IMG/VR virus record: IMGVR_UViG_3300025853_000264
Span: 1-36,909 of that record
Source of the DNA: a virus
Direction: 5' to 3' (one strand)
Length of the DNA: 36,909 bases
In this document: positions 13,540 to 22,690 of the stretch, in pieces
Layout: the number at the start of each line of letters is the position of its first letter
Numbering within the stretch: the first letter of the stretch is position 1
The notes under the pieces: model-generated
Told to the model about the DNA's origin: nothing
The model's input: only the letters and a program-made list of their open reading frames with translations
Databases searched by the model: none
Position numbers and translations under genes: made by a program

Positions 13540-13743
13540 TCAATCGGTGTCAACAGATATCTCTTTTACCGCTGACGCTTTGACCTTGCCCCGGGCTTTA
13601 CTGCCATCAAACGGGTCGAGATTCTCCCCTAGCCCATTAGTCGCTATGACGGACTTTCGATGCTCACGAGCCGCATCTCGGCACGTATAAATGCAGACTA
13701 GATTTGCCGTGCCTTTCTGATATGTGACCTCGTAGGCTTTCAT
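13540..13743 (-). CDS. Hypothetical protein
   Basis: This is a 67-aa protein from ATG 13743 (MKAYEVTYQKGTANLVCIY). It has a compact alpha/beta look: a strand, then helix CRDAAREHRKSVIA, then a basic loop and strand (KVKASAVKEISVD). I know no family. The ATG overlaps the HNH stop as ATGA, and it is the last gene of the RlpA-HNH unit before attP. Confidence 0.6.
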   Translation of the reverse strand: MKAYEVTYQKGTANLVCIYTCRDAAREHRKSVIATNGLGENLDPFDGSKARGKVKASAVKEISVDTD

Positions 13744-14423
13744 GCTACTTTTTGTGGCTCCCACTTGGCGTTTTTCCGGCGATTGTCATCAGCCCACAAG
13801 GGTTGAAGATTGCTATGATGAAAGCATTTTTTCTGTTCGCTAAGCTTGGTTAGGTCAAATGAAGCGCACGGCCTGATATGGTCGATATGTATCTCTCCGG
13901 CCATGAGCTTCTTGTATGTCATCCCCGACTTAAACTGCGACTTAAACTGCTCGATGAGCTCGTCAATCGAACACCCTAGCAGCTCTTCAGTTTTCATTGA
14001 CACACTTATGCGTGATCCGCTCCTGACTACAGCTGTCCTAATCCTGTTCCTTAGCCGAACTGAAACCCGGAAGCCCAAATCACTGTTCAGCTTCTGTTGT
14101 CTCCACTTGCGAATCCTTGCTTTTACCTCTGGCTTTTTTCGACGAGCAAGCACCTCACTTCGATTGGCTAAATAGTTTTGACTTGCCAAAGCTTTCATCT
14201 CGTCTCGCCTTTCCGCGTATCGCTTCCGTAGGTATGCCTTTTTCTTTTCGTGCCACTCGGGGTCAGTTCTTCTCCTTTGCTTGCAGTAATTACGATTCCG
14301 TTTCTTCTCGCTAATTTTGCGACACTCTTTGCACGTGTTGTACCGGTATGGCTTGACACTAAAGCTAAAGTCTTCAATCGGCTTTGCTTCAGCACACTCT
14401 CTGCATGTTCGCGTCTCACTCAC
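13740..14423 (-). CDS. HNH endonuclease with zinc-finger N-terminus
   Basis: This 227-aa protein has Cys7/Cys10 and Cys31/Cys34 (CREC...TCKEC) as an N-terminal zinc ribbon, then a long basic helical region, then an HNH domain at residues ~178-220: HIDHIRPCASF, CFHHSNLQPLW and NRRKNAKW. It starts with GTG 14423 overlapping the RlpA stop as GTGA. It may be a homing-type nuclease or a helper in packaging; phage HNH proteins do both. It is not next to the terminase genes, which favours a free-standing homing or accessory role. Confidence 0.82.
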   Translation of the reverse strand: MSETRTCRECAEAKPIEDFSFSVKPYRYNTCKECRKISEKKRNRNYCKQRRRTDPEWHEKKKAYLRKRYAERRDEMKALASQNYLANRSEVLARRKKPEVKARIRKWRQQKLNSDLGFRVSVRLRNRIRTAVVRSGSRISVSMKTEELLGCSIDELIEQFKSQFKSGMTYKKLMAGEIHIDHIRPCASFDLTKLSEQKKCFHHSNLQPLWADDNRRKNAKWEPQKVA

Positions 14424-14776
14424 CGCAACACCTCCAGCTTGACCTCGATCAGCCCAGCGTCCGTGTGCGCCAGCTTGGCAAATGCTCCCCGACTCAAGTC
14501 GATGATGCGCCCCTCAATGAAAGGCCCACGGTCATTGATAATTACCACAACTGACCGGGCTCCCAAAGTGCATTTAACCTTAGTGCCAAACGGGAGCTCG
14601 CGGTGAGCCGCTGTCATGGCCTCCGGATCGAACAGCTCGCCTGACGCGGTAGGCTTCCCCCGATAGCGTTCGCCATACCAGCTGGCAACCCCAGAAACAC
14701 CCCTTAGATCCTTTGGGGTGTTTGCGAATAAGCTTGCACCGATTGCGATGAGCAGTGTGAGGGTAAGCCACTTCAT
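14420..14776 (-). CDS. RlpA-like lytic transglycosylase, probable endolysin
   Basis: This 118-aa protein has a Sec signal peptide (MKWLTLTLLIAIGASLFA) and a complete double-psi beta-barrel RlpA domain. It shows ASWYG (31-35), TASGELFD with Glu47, TAAHRELPFGT with His58, and INDRGPF with Asp82, then RIIDLS. These are the residues required by bacterial RlpA, which cleaves peptidoglycan strands lacking stem peptides. No other cell-wall hydrolase is visible, so this is the best candidate for host lysis. The secretory signal would deliver it without the holin. It lacks the SPOR domain of host RlpA proteins. Confidence 0.82.
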   Translation of the reverse strand: MKWLTLTLLIAIGASLFANTPKDLRGVSGVASWYGERYRGKPTASGELFDPEAMTAAHRELPFGTKVKCTLGARSVVVIINDRGPFIEGRIIDLSRGAFAKLAHTDAGLIEVKLEVLR

Positions 14777-15087
14777 GCTTCACCTCCGCTCCACTTTTTG
14801 ATCCATCTTGTGTGTTCAGCTCGGAACCTCTTTGGGACTTTCACGCCGTCATCAAATGCTTCGGGAAGCACTCCGGATTCAACGTAGGCCCAGCTCGTGT
14901 CGACAACTCCATCCCAATCGTTGTATTGATACCTAACGAGCACTACCTTCAATGTCACCCCATCCCTAAGAGGAGTGTCGCTAGGCGGCTTACCTAGCCG
15001 GTCTAATTTGTCTTGAAAATCGTGATCTAAAATTTCACCATCACGCCAAGACTCTATGTCCCATTCATAGAGAACTTTGTTTCTCAT
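14773..15087 (-). CDS. Hypothetical protein
   Basis: This is a 104-aa soluble protein with many Trp and acidic residues (DIESWRDGEILDHDFQDKLD; YNDWDGVVDTSWAYVESG) and a basic C-terminus. There is no recognised domain. It overlaps both neighbours by 4 bp, so it belongs to the RlpA-HNH operon. It may be a regulator or partner of the lysis protein, judged by position only. Confidence 0.6.
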   Translation of the reverse strand: MRNKVLYEWDIESWRDGEILDHDFQDKLDRLGKPPSDTPLRDGVTLKVVLVRYQYNDWDGVVDTSWAYVESGVLPEAFDDGVKVPKRFRAEHTRWIKKWSGGEA

Positions 15088-15353
15088 GCTTCACCTCCCA
15101 CAACAGAAAACACACGGATGGCTTCCTCGATGATTCCCCTCATTGCCTTGCTTCGGTAAGCCTCACGCGCCTCGAACAGTGAATTGAACCTACGCCCCAA
15201 ACCGCGCCAAGCCCGGTGGCTTGCGTTGCTTGTGTTGCATACCCAGACACCCAGTGATGAGACCCAGACAGATGCGGTAACCTTACCGGCTGAAGCTTCC
15301 AAACGCTTGTTGGTCTCGGTGATCTCTTTGCTTGTTATCAGAATTTCGCTCAT
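15084..15353 (-). CDS. Hypothetical protein, first gene of the RlpA unit
   Basis: This 89-aa protein begins with MSEILITSKEITETNKRLEA, has an aromatic middle (SVWVSSLGVWVCNTSNASHR) and ends in a helical segment (EAREAYRSKAMRGIIEEAIR). Its start follows the control region at 15354-15457. No family is recognised; it is cytoplasmic by composition. Confidence 0.6.
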   Translation of the reverse strand: MSEILITSKEITETNKRLEASAGKVTASVWVSSLGVWVCNTSNASHRAWRGLGRRFNSLFEAREAYRSKAMRGIIEEAIRVFSVVGGEA

Positions 15354-15457
15354 TTCGTTCTTTCTGTTGTGAGGCTTCCCTCGTTACGTGAGTTAACTTA
15401 TGTTAAACACACTATGATGTCAACAGTTATCAACAAGAAATGTTTAACACTGGTAAT
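15354..15457 (-). promoter_or_regulatory. Promoter/operator region of the RlpA-HNH unit
   Basis: On the minus strand TTGACA (15418-15423) is a perfect -35; about 15-17 bp on, CATAAG/TAAGTT is a poor -10. Two copies of the near-palindrome TGTTAAACA flank it at 15401-15409 and (inverted) 15441-15449, and TTATCAACA, one base from a DnaA box, is at 15427-15435. Together they suggest a repressible promoter for the genes from 15353 to 13540, isolated from the late operon by the terminator at 15458. Confidence 0.5.
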
Positions 15458-15484
15458 AAAAAACCGGAGGCTTTTGACCTCCGG
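15458..15484 (-). terminator. Strong rho-independent terminator of the late operon
   Basis: CCGGAGG (15464-15470) and CCTCCGG (15478-15484) form a perfect 7-bp stem around a seven-base loop. On the minus strand the hairpin is followed by six T (15458-15463) and ATT. It lies 24 bp after the last late gene, so it ends the long leftward structural transcript. Confidence 0.9.
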
Positions 15485-15507
15485 CTTTGCTTGGAATGTT
15501 TGATTGG

Positions 15508-15675
15508 TTATTCGACCAGCTTCTTGCCCTGAGCGGCCAACCTAACCCGGGCGCGTCTGTCTGCCTCTAAAAGCATACGCTCGTCCTCTTCCGGGTCGTA
15601 TCCCGGGTCGTAGTTGTCCATGGGCATACCGCCTGTAGCGATGTCGTCTGGTCCTAAGATATCGTCCTCATTCAT
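15508..15675 (-). CDS. Small acidic protein after the ejection genes
   Basis: This 55-aa protein from ATG 15675 (MNEDDILGPDDIATGG) is acidic first, basic at the end (RRARVRLAAQGKKLVE). GGAG lies nine bases before the ATG, which overlaps the stop of the giant ejection gene by 8 bp; the frame stays open to 15696. Function is unknown. It is the last gene before the late terminator. Confidence 0.6.
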   Translation of the reverse strand: MNEDDILGPDDIATGGMPMDNYDPGYDPEEDERMLLEADRRARVRLAAQGKKLVE

Positions 15676-18600
15676 GACTGAATTCTCCTCGGTCAAGTGT
15701 GACTTTGTTTCTGGTCTTACCGTTTAGGCCCTCTGTGAAGTATGTCCCAGAATTGATGATCGACAAGACTGAATCTGGGTTGATGCTTTTGTGGTCCACG
15801 AGCTCAGCGATGTCTTTGGTGAGACCCAGTGAGCTATGCCCCACGGCTTCATTCTTGATCGCGTTCCACCCTATCCAGTGCATTCCACCCACGTTAGCGT
15901 GTCTGCCTAGCAGCTGCTGGAGATCGGTGCTGTTCTGGATCGCGTAGTTGATCAACGCCTCAATGCCCTCGTAGTAAGCCAGACTGAACGAGCTGCTCCC
16001 AGACTCGATGGCCCCATACGTGCCGTAGATGCCGTTGGGATCTTCTGGAGTCGTACCGCTTAACCCGTAGTCGAAGTATTCTTTCGGGCTGTTGGCCGGA
16101 TAGCCGTTTCGCTGCAATCGGTTCATGAGCATCGGCAAGTTGTATTCGACATACTTCCACCGATCCATGATGACTCCCGGGGTTCCGAACGTGAGCCCGA
16201 TAAACCTCTGCACCTTATTCTTGATTCCCATGGAGCCGTTCTCATTTACAAGCTTCCAGAACGCTCGGCCCATTTCAGTGGAGTCCTTGTCAACGTGGTA
16301 AGCGTCAGACATCTGATCCCACTTACCGTTGAGGTTTTGCAGCATCGAGTGGAACGCGTTCGCATTGGCCTTTGAGTTGTTTCCGAAGCCACCAGTGCCG
16401 CTCGCAGTTCCTTTGAACGCACGATTGACGATACTCTTCCACCCATCCTTGCTGATGTTGTAGTTGCCATCAATGCTTGACTGAATTGCCTCAAGCACTG
16501 GCCGGTTGGATACCAGTCTTAGCCACCCAGCCTCTTGATGCACTGGGGGAAGCATCCTAGAGAGAATGCCCCATAGATGATGCATGGCAGTGATCATCGG
16601 TGGTGGCGTATCTCCTATGACTCTCCTCATCTCGACTGTGCTATCGAGTCCCTCCATTGCTGCATCGATTGTGCCCGGTGCAGTAAGATCTTCATGGTAA
16701 CCTCCCGTTACTAGATCCACATACTGTTTAGGATTGTTTAACAGTGGGGCCAAACCAGATGGAGGAACAAGCAGATCACCGTATGCTCCAGCTCGCGTCA
16801 TGTATTCCACGTAGCCAGTGGTGTCCAAAAACGCCCCAATGTCTCCGGCCAAGAATTCCTTAGCCCGGTCCAACCTATCGTAGAACTGTTCCGGCTGAGT
16901 GATGTTCTTTGCGCCGGGTGCTTTGCGAGGTTTCTTCGACACGATCATGTCAAAGCCTCGGCGTGAATTCAGTCGAGTGGATGACAGCTTTGGTTTCTTC
17001 TTACCTTTCTTGTCCAGCTTGAAGTTCCCGTCATCGTCCAACTGGTAGTGGTAGTCATTTGTTTTGACCCCATCGACAGTCTGATTGGTCTTCTGCCAGA
17101 TTTTAGAGAACAAGACTTGATTGACTGAGTATTCAGCTCGCGTCTTGGTTGCAGCCGCTGGCTTGTGCTGCTTGCGCTGGTTGGGGATCGACTCATCAAT
17201 GATCGCCACATCCTTTTTGATTGGCGGCTCGAATCGGACATACGGATCTAGCCCGGAGTCCACGACTTGAGCTTTGGCAGCTCGCTGCAACGCAGCCGCC
17301 TCATCGTAATCCTCGAAGACCGGATACTTGTCACGAGCTTCCGCGTATTTCTCCGGAGCTGGTGGCAGCACGTTATTAGGGTCACGCACCATGAGCACCA
17401 CATCCGGCTCGCCAGCCAGATCGTATGGCCAGTTCTTGGGAGCGTAGTCCCGGTTGAACGGGACACGTGCTATGGGCTTGAACCCAAACTGCGCGTATAG
17501 GTTTGGAAGAAACCCATTGATGTCAAACGCATCAAGGGTGGTAGAGATCTCGGAAGCATCCCGAAGAATGCTCTGCATCTCCTCTCTGCTGGCAGAGGCT
17601 TGAGGATGCTTAAAGACGGAGACCAAGTCTCCGGTAGCCGTTACGGCTGTTCCGGCGAGCCCGTCGTCTGCGAGGTAGAGGGCTGTGTCTGGGTCTCGGT
17701 AGAAGCTGAGGTCTTTGACTTCGACTGCTGCCCCGAGAGGGTGTTCACGAGCCGTCCGTCCGAGTCCATCGTGAAACCGAAGTCCTCCGGTTTTAGGGTC
17801 AGTGCTGAACTGGCTGCTTGGTAAACCTGTGTCAGGTCTTTCATCTGGATTTACGGTATTGAGTTGATCGGGCCGTGTCAAACCCGGTTCGTATTTGTTC
17901 TGCTGAATGTCAATGCGACCCTGAGTGCTGAGGGGCATTTTCTCCAGCTGTGACTGAGCGATGTCGTTGATCGCATCAACGCGCCTTGAGCGGATCAAGT
18001 TGTCTTGACGATCCGGGTTCAAGTGTTCCAGCAGAATGCGCTGGCGTTCTGCGTTGTTACGGAACTGGATGTCTTTCTTTTTAAAACCGAAAAACGCGGA
18101 CAGCACATTGGCTTTACGCTTTGCTGTCGCCTCATCACCAAGACCCTTGAGCACTCCGAGCTCAGCATCGGGCCTAGCGATGTTGTTCATGTACTGAATG
18201 AGATCCTTGTCGAACGCAGCTCGTGTGGCTTGGGCATCGCCGTCCACTCCCCACTGCTTGAGGATAGCTCCGCGCCGCTTAGGATCGCGCATGATGCGGA
18301 CATACTTCTCGGACAAGTGCCCGAGGTCCACGGTGTTCATGAGCATGTTCCCGGCCTTAGTGATGTAGAAGCCAAACGGAATGACAGTCCTAAGCGAGCT
18401 CCCGACAGCGGATGAGTATTGAGCTCCGGTCTTTCCTTTTGGGACAAGCCTTGCGTTGTAGTCTAGGATGATGGGCTCACCCTTACGCACTGACTCGTTG
18501 ATGTATTCAAGCAGCTCAAGTTGCGACTGAGGAAACAACCACCGGGGAGCGTTGCGAAATTTCTTCATGGCCTCCTCTGGGATGTAGTCACCAGAGATAG

Positions 18601-21292
18601 TGCCAGTCTCCTCGTCATAGTTCATCGGCCTCTTGTTGCCGAACCCGGCGTCTGGCCGGTATGACTGATCTTGGAAAACGGTCCGAGCAAAGTTCTTTCT
18701 GAGGTTCTCCTTTTTCCTCAGCTCTTTCTGATTCTTCTCAATGACTAGCTTGCCACGTGAGTCGAACTGGTAGTTCCCGTTCTCGTCGAGCTTTGCCACC
18801 ATCAAGTTCTTTGGCACGTTGTCGCGAGTCAACGTGCTCAGATCAATCGTGTTGCCAGACTCGTTCTCTCCGATATCACCTCGTATGACTTTTCCGTCAT
18901 CATCAAACCGAAGCCGCTGCTGAAACTTGATTAGCCCGTTGATGGCTGATGTCAGCTGGGGATCACCGTAGTCGATTGCCTTGCCGCTTCGGTCAACGTA
19001 GTTCTGAGAAAGCAGCTTGGGATCACCAGTGGCCCCCATGAATGTGGCCAACAGATTGCCCAGTCGCCCCATGGGCTTAGCCAGCTTGGATGCGTCAGCG
19101 TTAAGATCAGCTCGCGTAACGTAGAGCGGATCTTTATCCATGAGGAACGCTTCCCAGATGTCGGACATGATCTCGTCCTTAATCCGGGCGTGCTGCCAGT
19201 ATTTAGGGTCAGCCTCTGGAGTTCCTTGAGCGTAGTTATCGGCTAGTGACTTATCAAAGCCGCGCACACGCATCTCAGTTTGCTGATCAAACCGGCGCAT
19301 GTAGTCGTTGTAAAACTTGTCCAGATCATCAGCGGAAAACTTCTTCTCTATATATTCCGAGATGGGCCGGAAGTAGTCTTGCAGCACATCTAGTTTTCCG
19401 AGGCCGTGAATGCCCTCGTGAATGATTGTGCTCGGGGACATTGCAGACACATTCACCAGTGCTATGGGTCTGCCTCCACTGTTTCTAGTGTTTAGGAACT
19501 GAACACCTCGAGTCTCGCTGACAAGCTTATCAGCTGCACTGTTCTTGGTGATCTTCTCGATGTATGGCGTGACACTATCAAGGTTAATGTTGTCAGCCAG
19601 TCCCTCACTCTTCAGATACTCGTAAACGGACTCAAAGTTCTTGCCATCCGTGTAAACAAAGTTGATGTCAGCTTCCCCAGTAGAGGCCGTGATAAGCTGC
19701 TGAGCCCATCGCTCGAATACTGACCACCTAGCGATCTCGGAGTTGGTGAAGCCACGTTCCTTGATGGCCTCTTGAATTTCTGGAGACTGATTGAGTAGCC
19801 ACCTGTTTGCGGCTGCATCGAGGTCACGTTGGCGACCCCAAGCAGCTTGATCATACGAGCCTTGACCAAAGGCAACCATGGCTGAACCAATGACGCCTTG
19901 AGCCATCATCTCTTCGTCCATGGTGAATGCGGTCAACGCGCCGCCACCAATCGCACCGCCTATAGCACGCTTGGTCCCAGCCACCACGGTCTTGGTTGGC
20001 TTGGCCATCATACGCATGGCCGGAGATATCCACGGGTATTTCGTGAACACACCGTGCCCAATCCACTCAGCCAGCTGGCGGTTCTTTGGATCTACAAAAG
20101 TATCCCGGGAAATAGATAGGAAGACATTCTCATCGGTCTGCTTCCCAATGTTTCGCTTGAGACCAGCAGCCATGTCAGCGATGCGGCGTAAGCCCTCACG
20201 AGCCATGCCCACGCTCTTGTCTACATCGTCCAGCACTGGCAGCTTGGCTAGAGGAGCTGTCGACTCAGCGGCCCCCTCAGCGACCTCCTCGGCTGCTTTT
20301 GCGCCTTTGGACACTTGCCCTGACACTCCCTCAATGAGCTCGCTGCCAGCGCCCTTACCGGCAATGTTTTTTCCCAGCTTTGCACCGAGTCTAAACTCTC
20401 CGGAGAAGTAGCTCGCAAAGTTAGCCACTCGGTCATTGACCAGTGACTGTGCGTAGTCGTTTGTGATGTAAGCTTCCTCGACGCGGTCTTGGGCATCGGA
20501 GAGCTCTTCCGGAGTCATCTCCTCGATCGGCTTAGTGCCTATAGCACTGAGCCCTAAAGCCACATCACCAATCAGTGTGCCTTTGCCCTCGGCATACCTC
20601 AGCTGGTCAGACAGTGCCCGGTTAAGGGATCTGAATTTGCGTCGAGCTGAGTCTTTTTCTTCCGGGGTATAAGACGACCACTTCTTGCGCTTGGGCTGCA
20701 TCCCGTAGTCCTTAATGGACGTTGGGCGGTTGTTGTCCCGTAAGCTGATTGAGTTAGCAAACCCGATTGATTTAGCCAGCGCCTGTAGCTCGGTGTATCC
20801 ACGGCCAAGCCCCTCAGCAGCTGATACTGCAAAGCTCTCGTCCTTGTCGTCCTTGAAGTAACCGGGCATGGCTCCCGGGCCAGCAGACACTCCAGTGGGC
20901 ACAAAGTCTTTGTCCGCGTCTATCGCCTCGATAACGGAATCAACAGCACTGCCACCAAAGTCCTTAATCATTGGCACGATGCCCTCAACAATCTCGTCAG
21001 CCAGTCTGCTAGGATCGAAGTCGCGCTCGACAGCATACTCGAGGAACGTGTCAATCTGCTCCTCACTGTATGGCCTCCCGGGATTCTGCTTCATCGCGTA
21101 AAACAGAGTCTCTGGGTTCTCAGTGCTGAACCGGTCAACGATATCACCCTCGGACAGCTCATACCCTCCAGCGCCATCTAAGGGCTGAAAAGGTATCACC
21201 TGATCCGGTGTCAGCTTAAAACCACCGGAACTGTTTTCTCCCGGGTTAGATATGACTTGGTCTGGAGACAGTATGAACTGATTTTGAGCCAT
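15668..21292 (-). CDS. Giant ejection/internal virion protein with metallopeptidase motif
   Basis: This 1,874-residue protein is in the slot of T7 gp16, the internal protein that exits the head first and helps move DNA into the cell. The N-terminus has tandem LSPDQVISNPG / LTPDQVIPF repeats. A Gly/Ala-rich hydrophobic segment (KRAIGGAIGGGALTAF, ~445) could enter a membrane. Residues 625-629 (HEGIH) form an HExxH zinc-peptidase motif. About 1180-1305 resembles the GNAT-like domain of large phage proteins (LDAFDINGFLPNLYAQFGFK). The C-terminal 400 residues are conserved-looking but unnamed. No lysozyme-like domain is seen. It resembles multi-domain 'polyvalent' proteins co-injected with DNA. 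Confidence 0.8.
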   Translation of the reverse strand: MAQNQFILSPDQVISNPGENSSGGFKLTPDQVIPFQPLDGAGGYELSEGDIVDRFSTENPETLFYAMKQNPGRPYSEEQIDTFLEYAVERDFDPSRLADEIVEGIVPMIKDFGGSAVDSVIEAIDADKDFVPTGVSAGPGAMPGYFKDDKDESFAVSAAEGLGRGYTELQALAKSIGFANSISLRDNNRPTSIKDYGMQPKRKKWSSYTPEEKDSARRKFRSLNRALSDQLRYAEGKGTLIGDVALGLSAIGTKPIEEMTPEELSDAQDRVEEAYITNDYAQSLVNDRVANFASYFSGEFRLGAKLGKNIAGKGAGSELIEGVSGQVSKGAKAAEEVAEGAAESTAPLAKLPVLDDVDKSVGMAREGLRRIADMAAGLKRNIGKQTDENVFLSISRDTFVDPKNRQLAEWIGHGVFTKYPWISPAMRMMAKPTKTVVAGTKRAIGGAIGGGALTAFTMDEEMMAQGVIGSAMVAFGQGSYDQAAWGRQRDLDAAANRWLLNQSPEIQEAIKERGFTNSEIARWSVFERWAQQLITASTGEADINFVYTDGKNFESVYEYLKSEGLADNINLDSVTPYIEKITKNSAADKLVSETRGVQFLNTRNSGGRPIALVNVSAMSPSTIIHEGIHGLGKLDVLQDYFRPISEYIEKKFSADDLDKFYNDYMRRFDQQTEMRVRGFDKSLADNYAQGTPEADPKYWQHARIKDEIMSDIWEAFLMDKDPLYVTRADLNADASKLAKPMGRLGNLLATFMGATGDPKLLSQNYVDRSGKAIDYGDPQLTSAINGLIKFQQRLRFDDDGKVIRGDIGENESGNTIDLSTLTRDNVPKNLMVAKLDENGNYQFDSRGKLVIEKNQKELRKKENLRKNFARTVFQDQSYRPDAGFGNKRPMNYDEETGTISGDYIPEEAMKKFRNAPRWLFPQSQLELLEYINESVRKGEPIILDYNARLVPKGKTGAQYSSAVGSSLRTVIPFGFYITKAGNMLMNTVDLGHLSEKYVRIMRDPKRRGAILKQWGVDGDAQATRAAFDKDLIQYMNNIARPDAELGVLKGLGDEATAKRKANVLSAFFGFKKKDIQFRNNAERQRILLEHLNPDRQDNLIRSRRVDAINDIAQSQLEKMPLSTQGRIDIQQNKYEPGLTRPDQLNTVNPDERPDTGLPSSQFSTDPKTGGLRFHDGLGRTAREHPLGAAVEVKDLSFYRDPDTALYLADDGLAGTAVTATGDLVSVFKHPQASASREEMQSILRDASEISTTLDAFDINGFLPNLYAQFGFKPIARVPFNRDYAPKNWPYDLAGEPDVVLMVRDPNNVLPPAPEKYAEARDKYPVFEDYDEAAALQRAAKAQVVDSGLDPYVRFEPPIKKDVAIIDESIPNQRKQHKPAAATKTRAEYSVNQVLFSKIWQKTNQTVDGVKTNDYHYQLDDDGNFKLDKKGKKKPKLSSTRLNSRRGFDMIVSKKPRKAPGAKNITQPEQFYDRLDRAKEFLAGDIGAFLDTTGYVEYMTRAGAYGDLLVPPSGLAPLLNNPKQYVDLVTGGYHEDLTAPGTIDAAMEGLDSTVEMRRVIGDTPPPMITAMHHLWGILSRMLPPVHQEAGWLRLVSNRPVLEAIQSSIDGNYNISKDGWKSIVNRAFKGTASGTGGFGNNSKANANAFHSMLQNLNGKWDQMSDAYHVDKDSTEMGRAFWKLVNENGSMGIKNKVQRFIGLTFGTPGVIMDRWKYVEYNLPMLMNRLQRNGYPANSPKEYFDYGLSGTTPEDPNGIYGTYGAIESGSSSFSLAYYEGIEALINYAIQNSTDLQQLLGRHANVGGMHWIGWNAIKNEAVGHSSLGLTKDIAELVDHKSINPDSVLSIINSGTYFTEGLNGKTRNKVTLDRGEFSHE

Positions 21293-21294
21293 GC

Positions 21295-22689
21295 TTATTC
21301 TTCAGCGTTGGGATTGTATTCCTTGAGTGTTTTGGCTTTGCCCACATCGAAGCCGCCAGTGTCTGGGTTCCACACCTTGTAAGTATCCCCAGCCCTAAGC
21401 ACCCCGTTCTGAATGTCTTGATACAAGTTGCGCTGAGCCGAGTCCATTGACCGGTAGACCATGTATGGAGCGTTTGAGAACTGCTTGAACTGGCCAGCAT
21501 ACTGCGACACGTTGTAACCCTCCTCAGCCAGTGCCTCTAACTTGCGGCGATTGGCTCGAGCGATAAGCGCCTTAGTATGCTCCATGATCCTCTTGTTGGC
21601 GTCTGGCGTCTGAGCCAGTGAGGCCACGGTCTTGCGGTAGTTCTCAATGTCAGCATCAGTAAGCACACCCACCTCACCAAACACACCACGTGCAAGCTTT
21701 GGAATGAGTTGCTGCACTGAGGCCTTGAAGTCAGATAGCGATGTGTCTTGCAGCGAGAACTTGAGGATGTTGTCCGCAAGCCATCCTATGCCAGCGCCCG
21801 TTGGCACATCTAAATCGTTCAACGCTCTCTCGACATTCACAAGCAGCCCCATAGCCGTGAACGAGTCGTCGATCTCTGTCCTCTGAGTGTTGGCCAATGC
21901 TCCACCAGTCTCTCTCGTTGACTCGAGCATCTGAATGGTGTCTCCGGTTCGATCTACCTTTTTGCGAGCGTAAAGCAATCCACGTTGTTCAGCTGGCATA
22001 CTGTCCATCATGGCTTGTTCCATGGCCATGCCTTTGAGCGAAGTGTTGGCCTTGCCTAAGTCAGCCTCAGATAGATTCATGGCTGAACCATCGATGCCAA
22101 TTGATTCCCACGTGAGGTCATTCTTGTCTAACGCATCATCCACAGCTTTCCACCGCTTGTAACCCATGATGCGGCTTACACCTTGAGGTGTCGTGGGGTC
22201 CGCATTGATCCCGTGATAAGACCACATGTCGTTGGCAAGTGTGCCGAGCTCTTTGTCACGAGCTGCTTTTTGCATTTGCCCAATGTTGCCTCTCCGCTCC
22301 GCGTAGTTAGCTGCCTTGACGTTGTGGATGTTCTGAAAGCTTTCTAGCACATCCGGGTCCGTCATCATGGGGCGATACTCAGCGTAGAGACTGGTGTAGC
22401 CATCGATGTCATCTGGGTCGAGTGCCTTAGCTTGTTCATTGAACTTAACCAATGCGGCCTTACTGGCGAAACGTTCAACCTCTGCACGCTTTACAACCTC
22501 ACGCTCCATTTCCATCTGGCGTTTGATGGTCTGAAGCTGAAGTCCTTGGACCTCATCTTGAATCTTCGCTCGCTTCTCAGCTTTTTCATCCATCTCGGCT
22601 TGCCGCGCTTCTTGGCGACGAGCTCGTGCGTCTGCCCTTAGTTGAGCTGTTATGTTTATCCCCGAATTAAATCCAGATGCGAAACTCAT
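21295..22689 (-). CDS. Ejection protein (T7 gp15-like position)
   Basis: This 464-aa protein has a long, highly charged helical N-terminus (ARRQEARQAEMDEKAEKRAK) followed by mainly helical sequence, as in internal core proteins that assemble a trans-envelope channel. No enzymatic motif is seen. It lies between the shorter internal protein and the giant one, in the gp14-gp15-gp16 order of T7-like phages, with spacing of 1-2 bp on each side. The role is inferred from order, size and helix content, not detectable identity. Confidence 0.62.
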   Translation of the reverse strand: MSFASGFNSGINITAQLRADARARRQEARQAEMDEKAEKRAKIQDEVQGLQLQTIKRQMEMEREVVKRAEVERFASKAALVKFNEQAKALDPDDIDGYTSLYAEYRPMMTDPDVLESFQNIHNVKAANYAERRGNIGQMQKAARDKELGTLANDMWSYHGINADPTTPQGVSRIMGYKRWKAVDDALDKNDLTWESIGIDGSAMNLSEADLGKANTSLKGMAMEQAMMDSMPAEQRGLLYARKKVDRTGDTIQMLESTRETGGALANTQRTEIDDSFTAMGLLVNVERALNDLDVPTGAGIGWLADNILKFSLQDTSLSDFKASVQQLIPKLARGVFGEVGVLTDADIENYRKTVASLAQTPDANKRIMEHTKALIARANRRKLEALAEEGYNVSQYAGQFKQFSNAPYMVYRSMDSAQRNLYQDIQNGVLRAGDTYKVWNPDTGGFDVGKAKTLKEYNPNAEE

Positions 22690-22690
22690 A

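Noticed and set aside
19920-20411. 163-aa plus-strand open frame
   Set aside because: It is an Ala/Pro/Ser-rich antisense shadow of the giant ejection gene.
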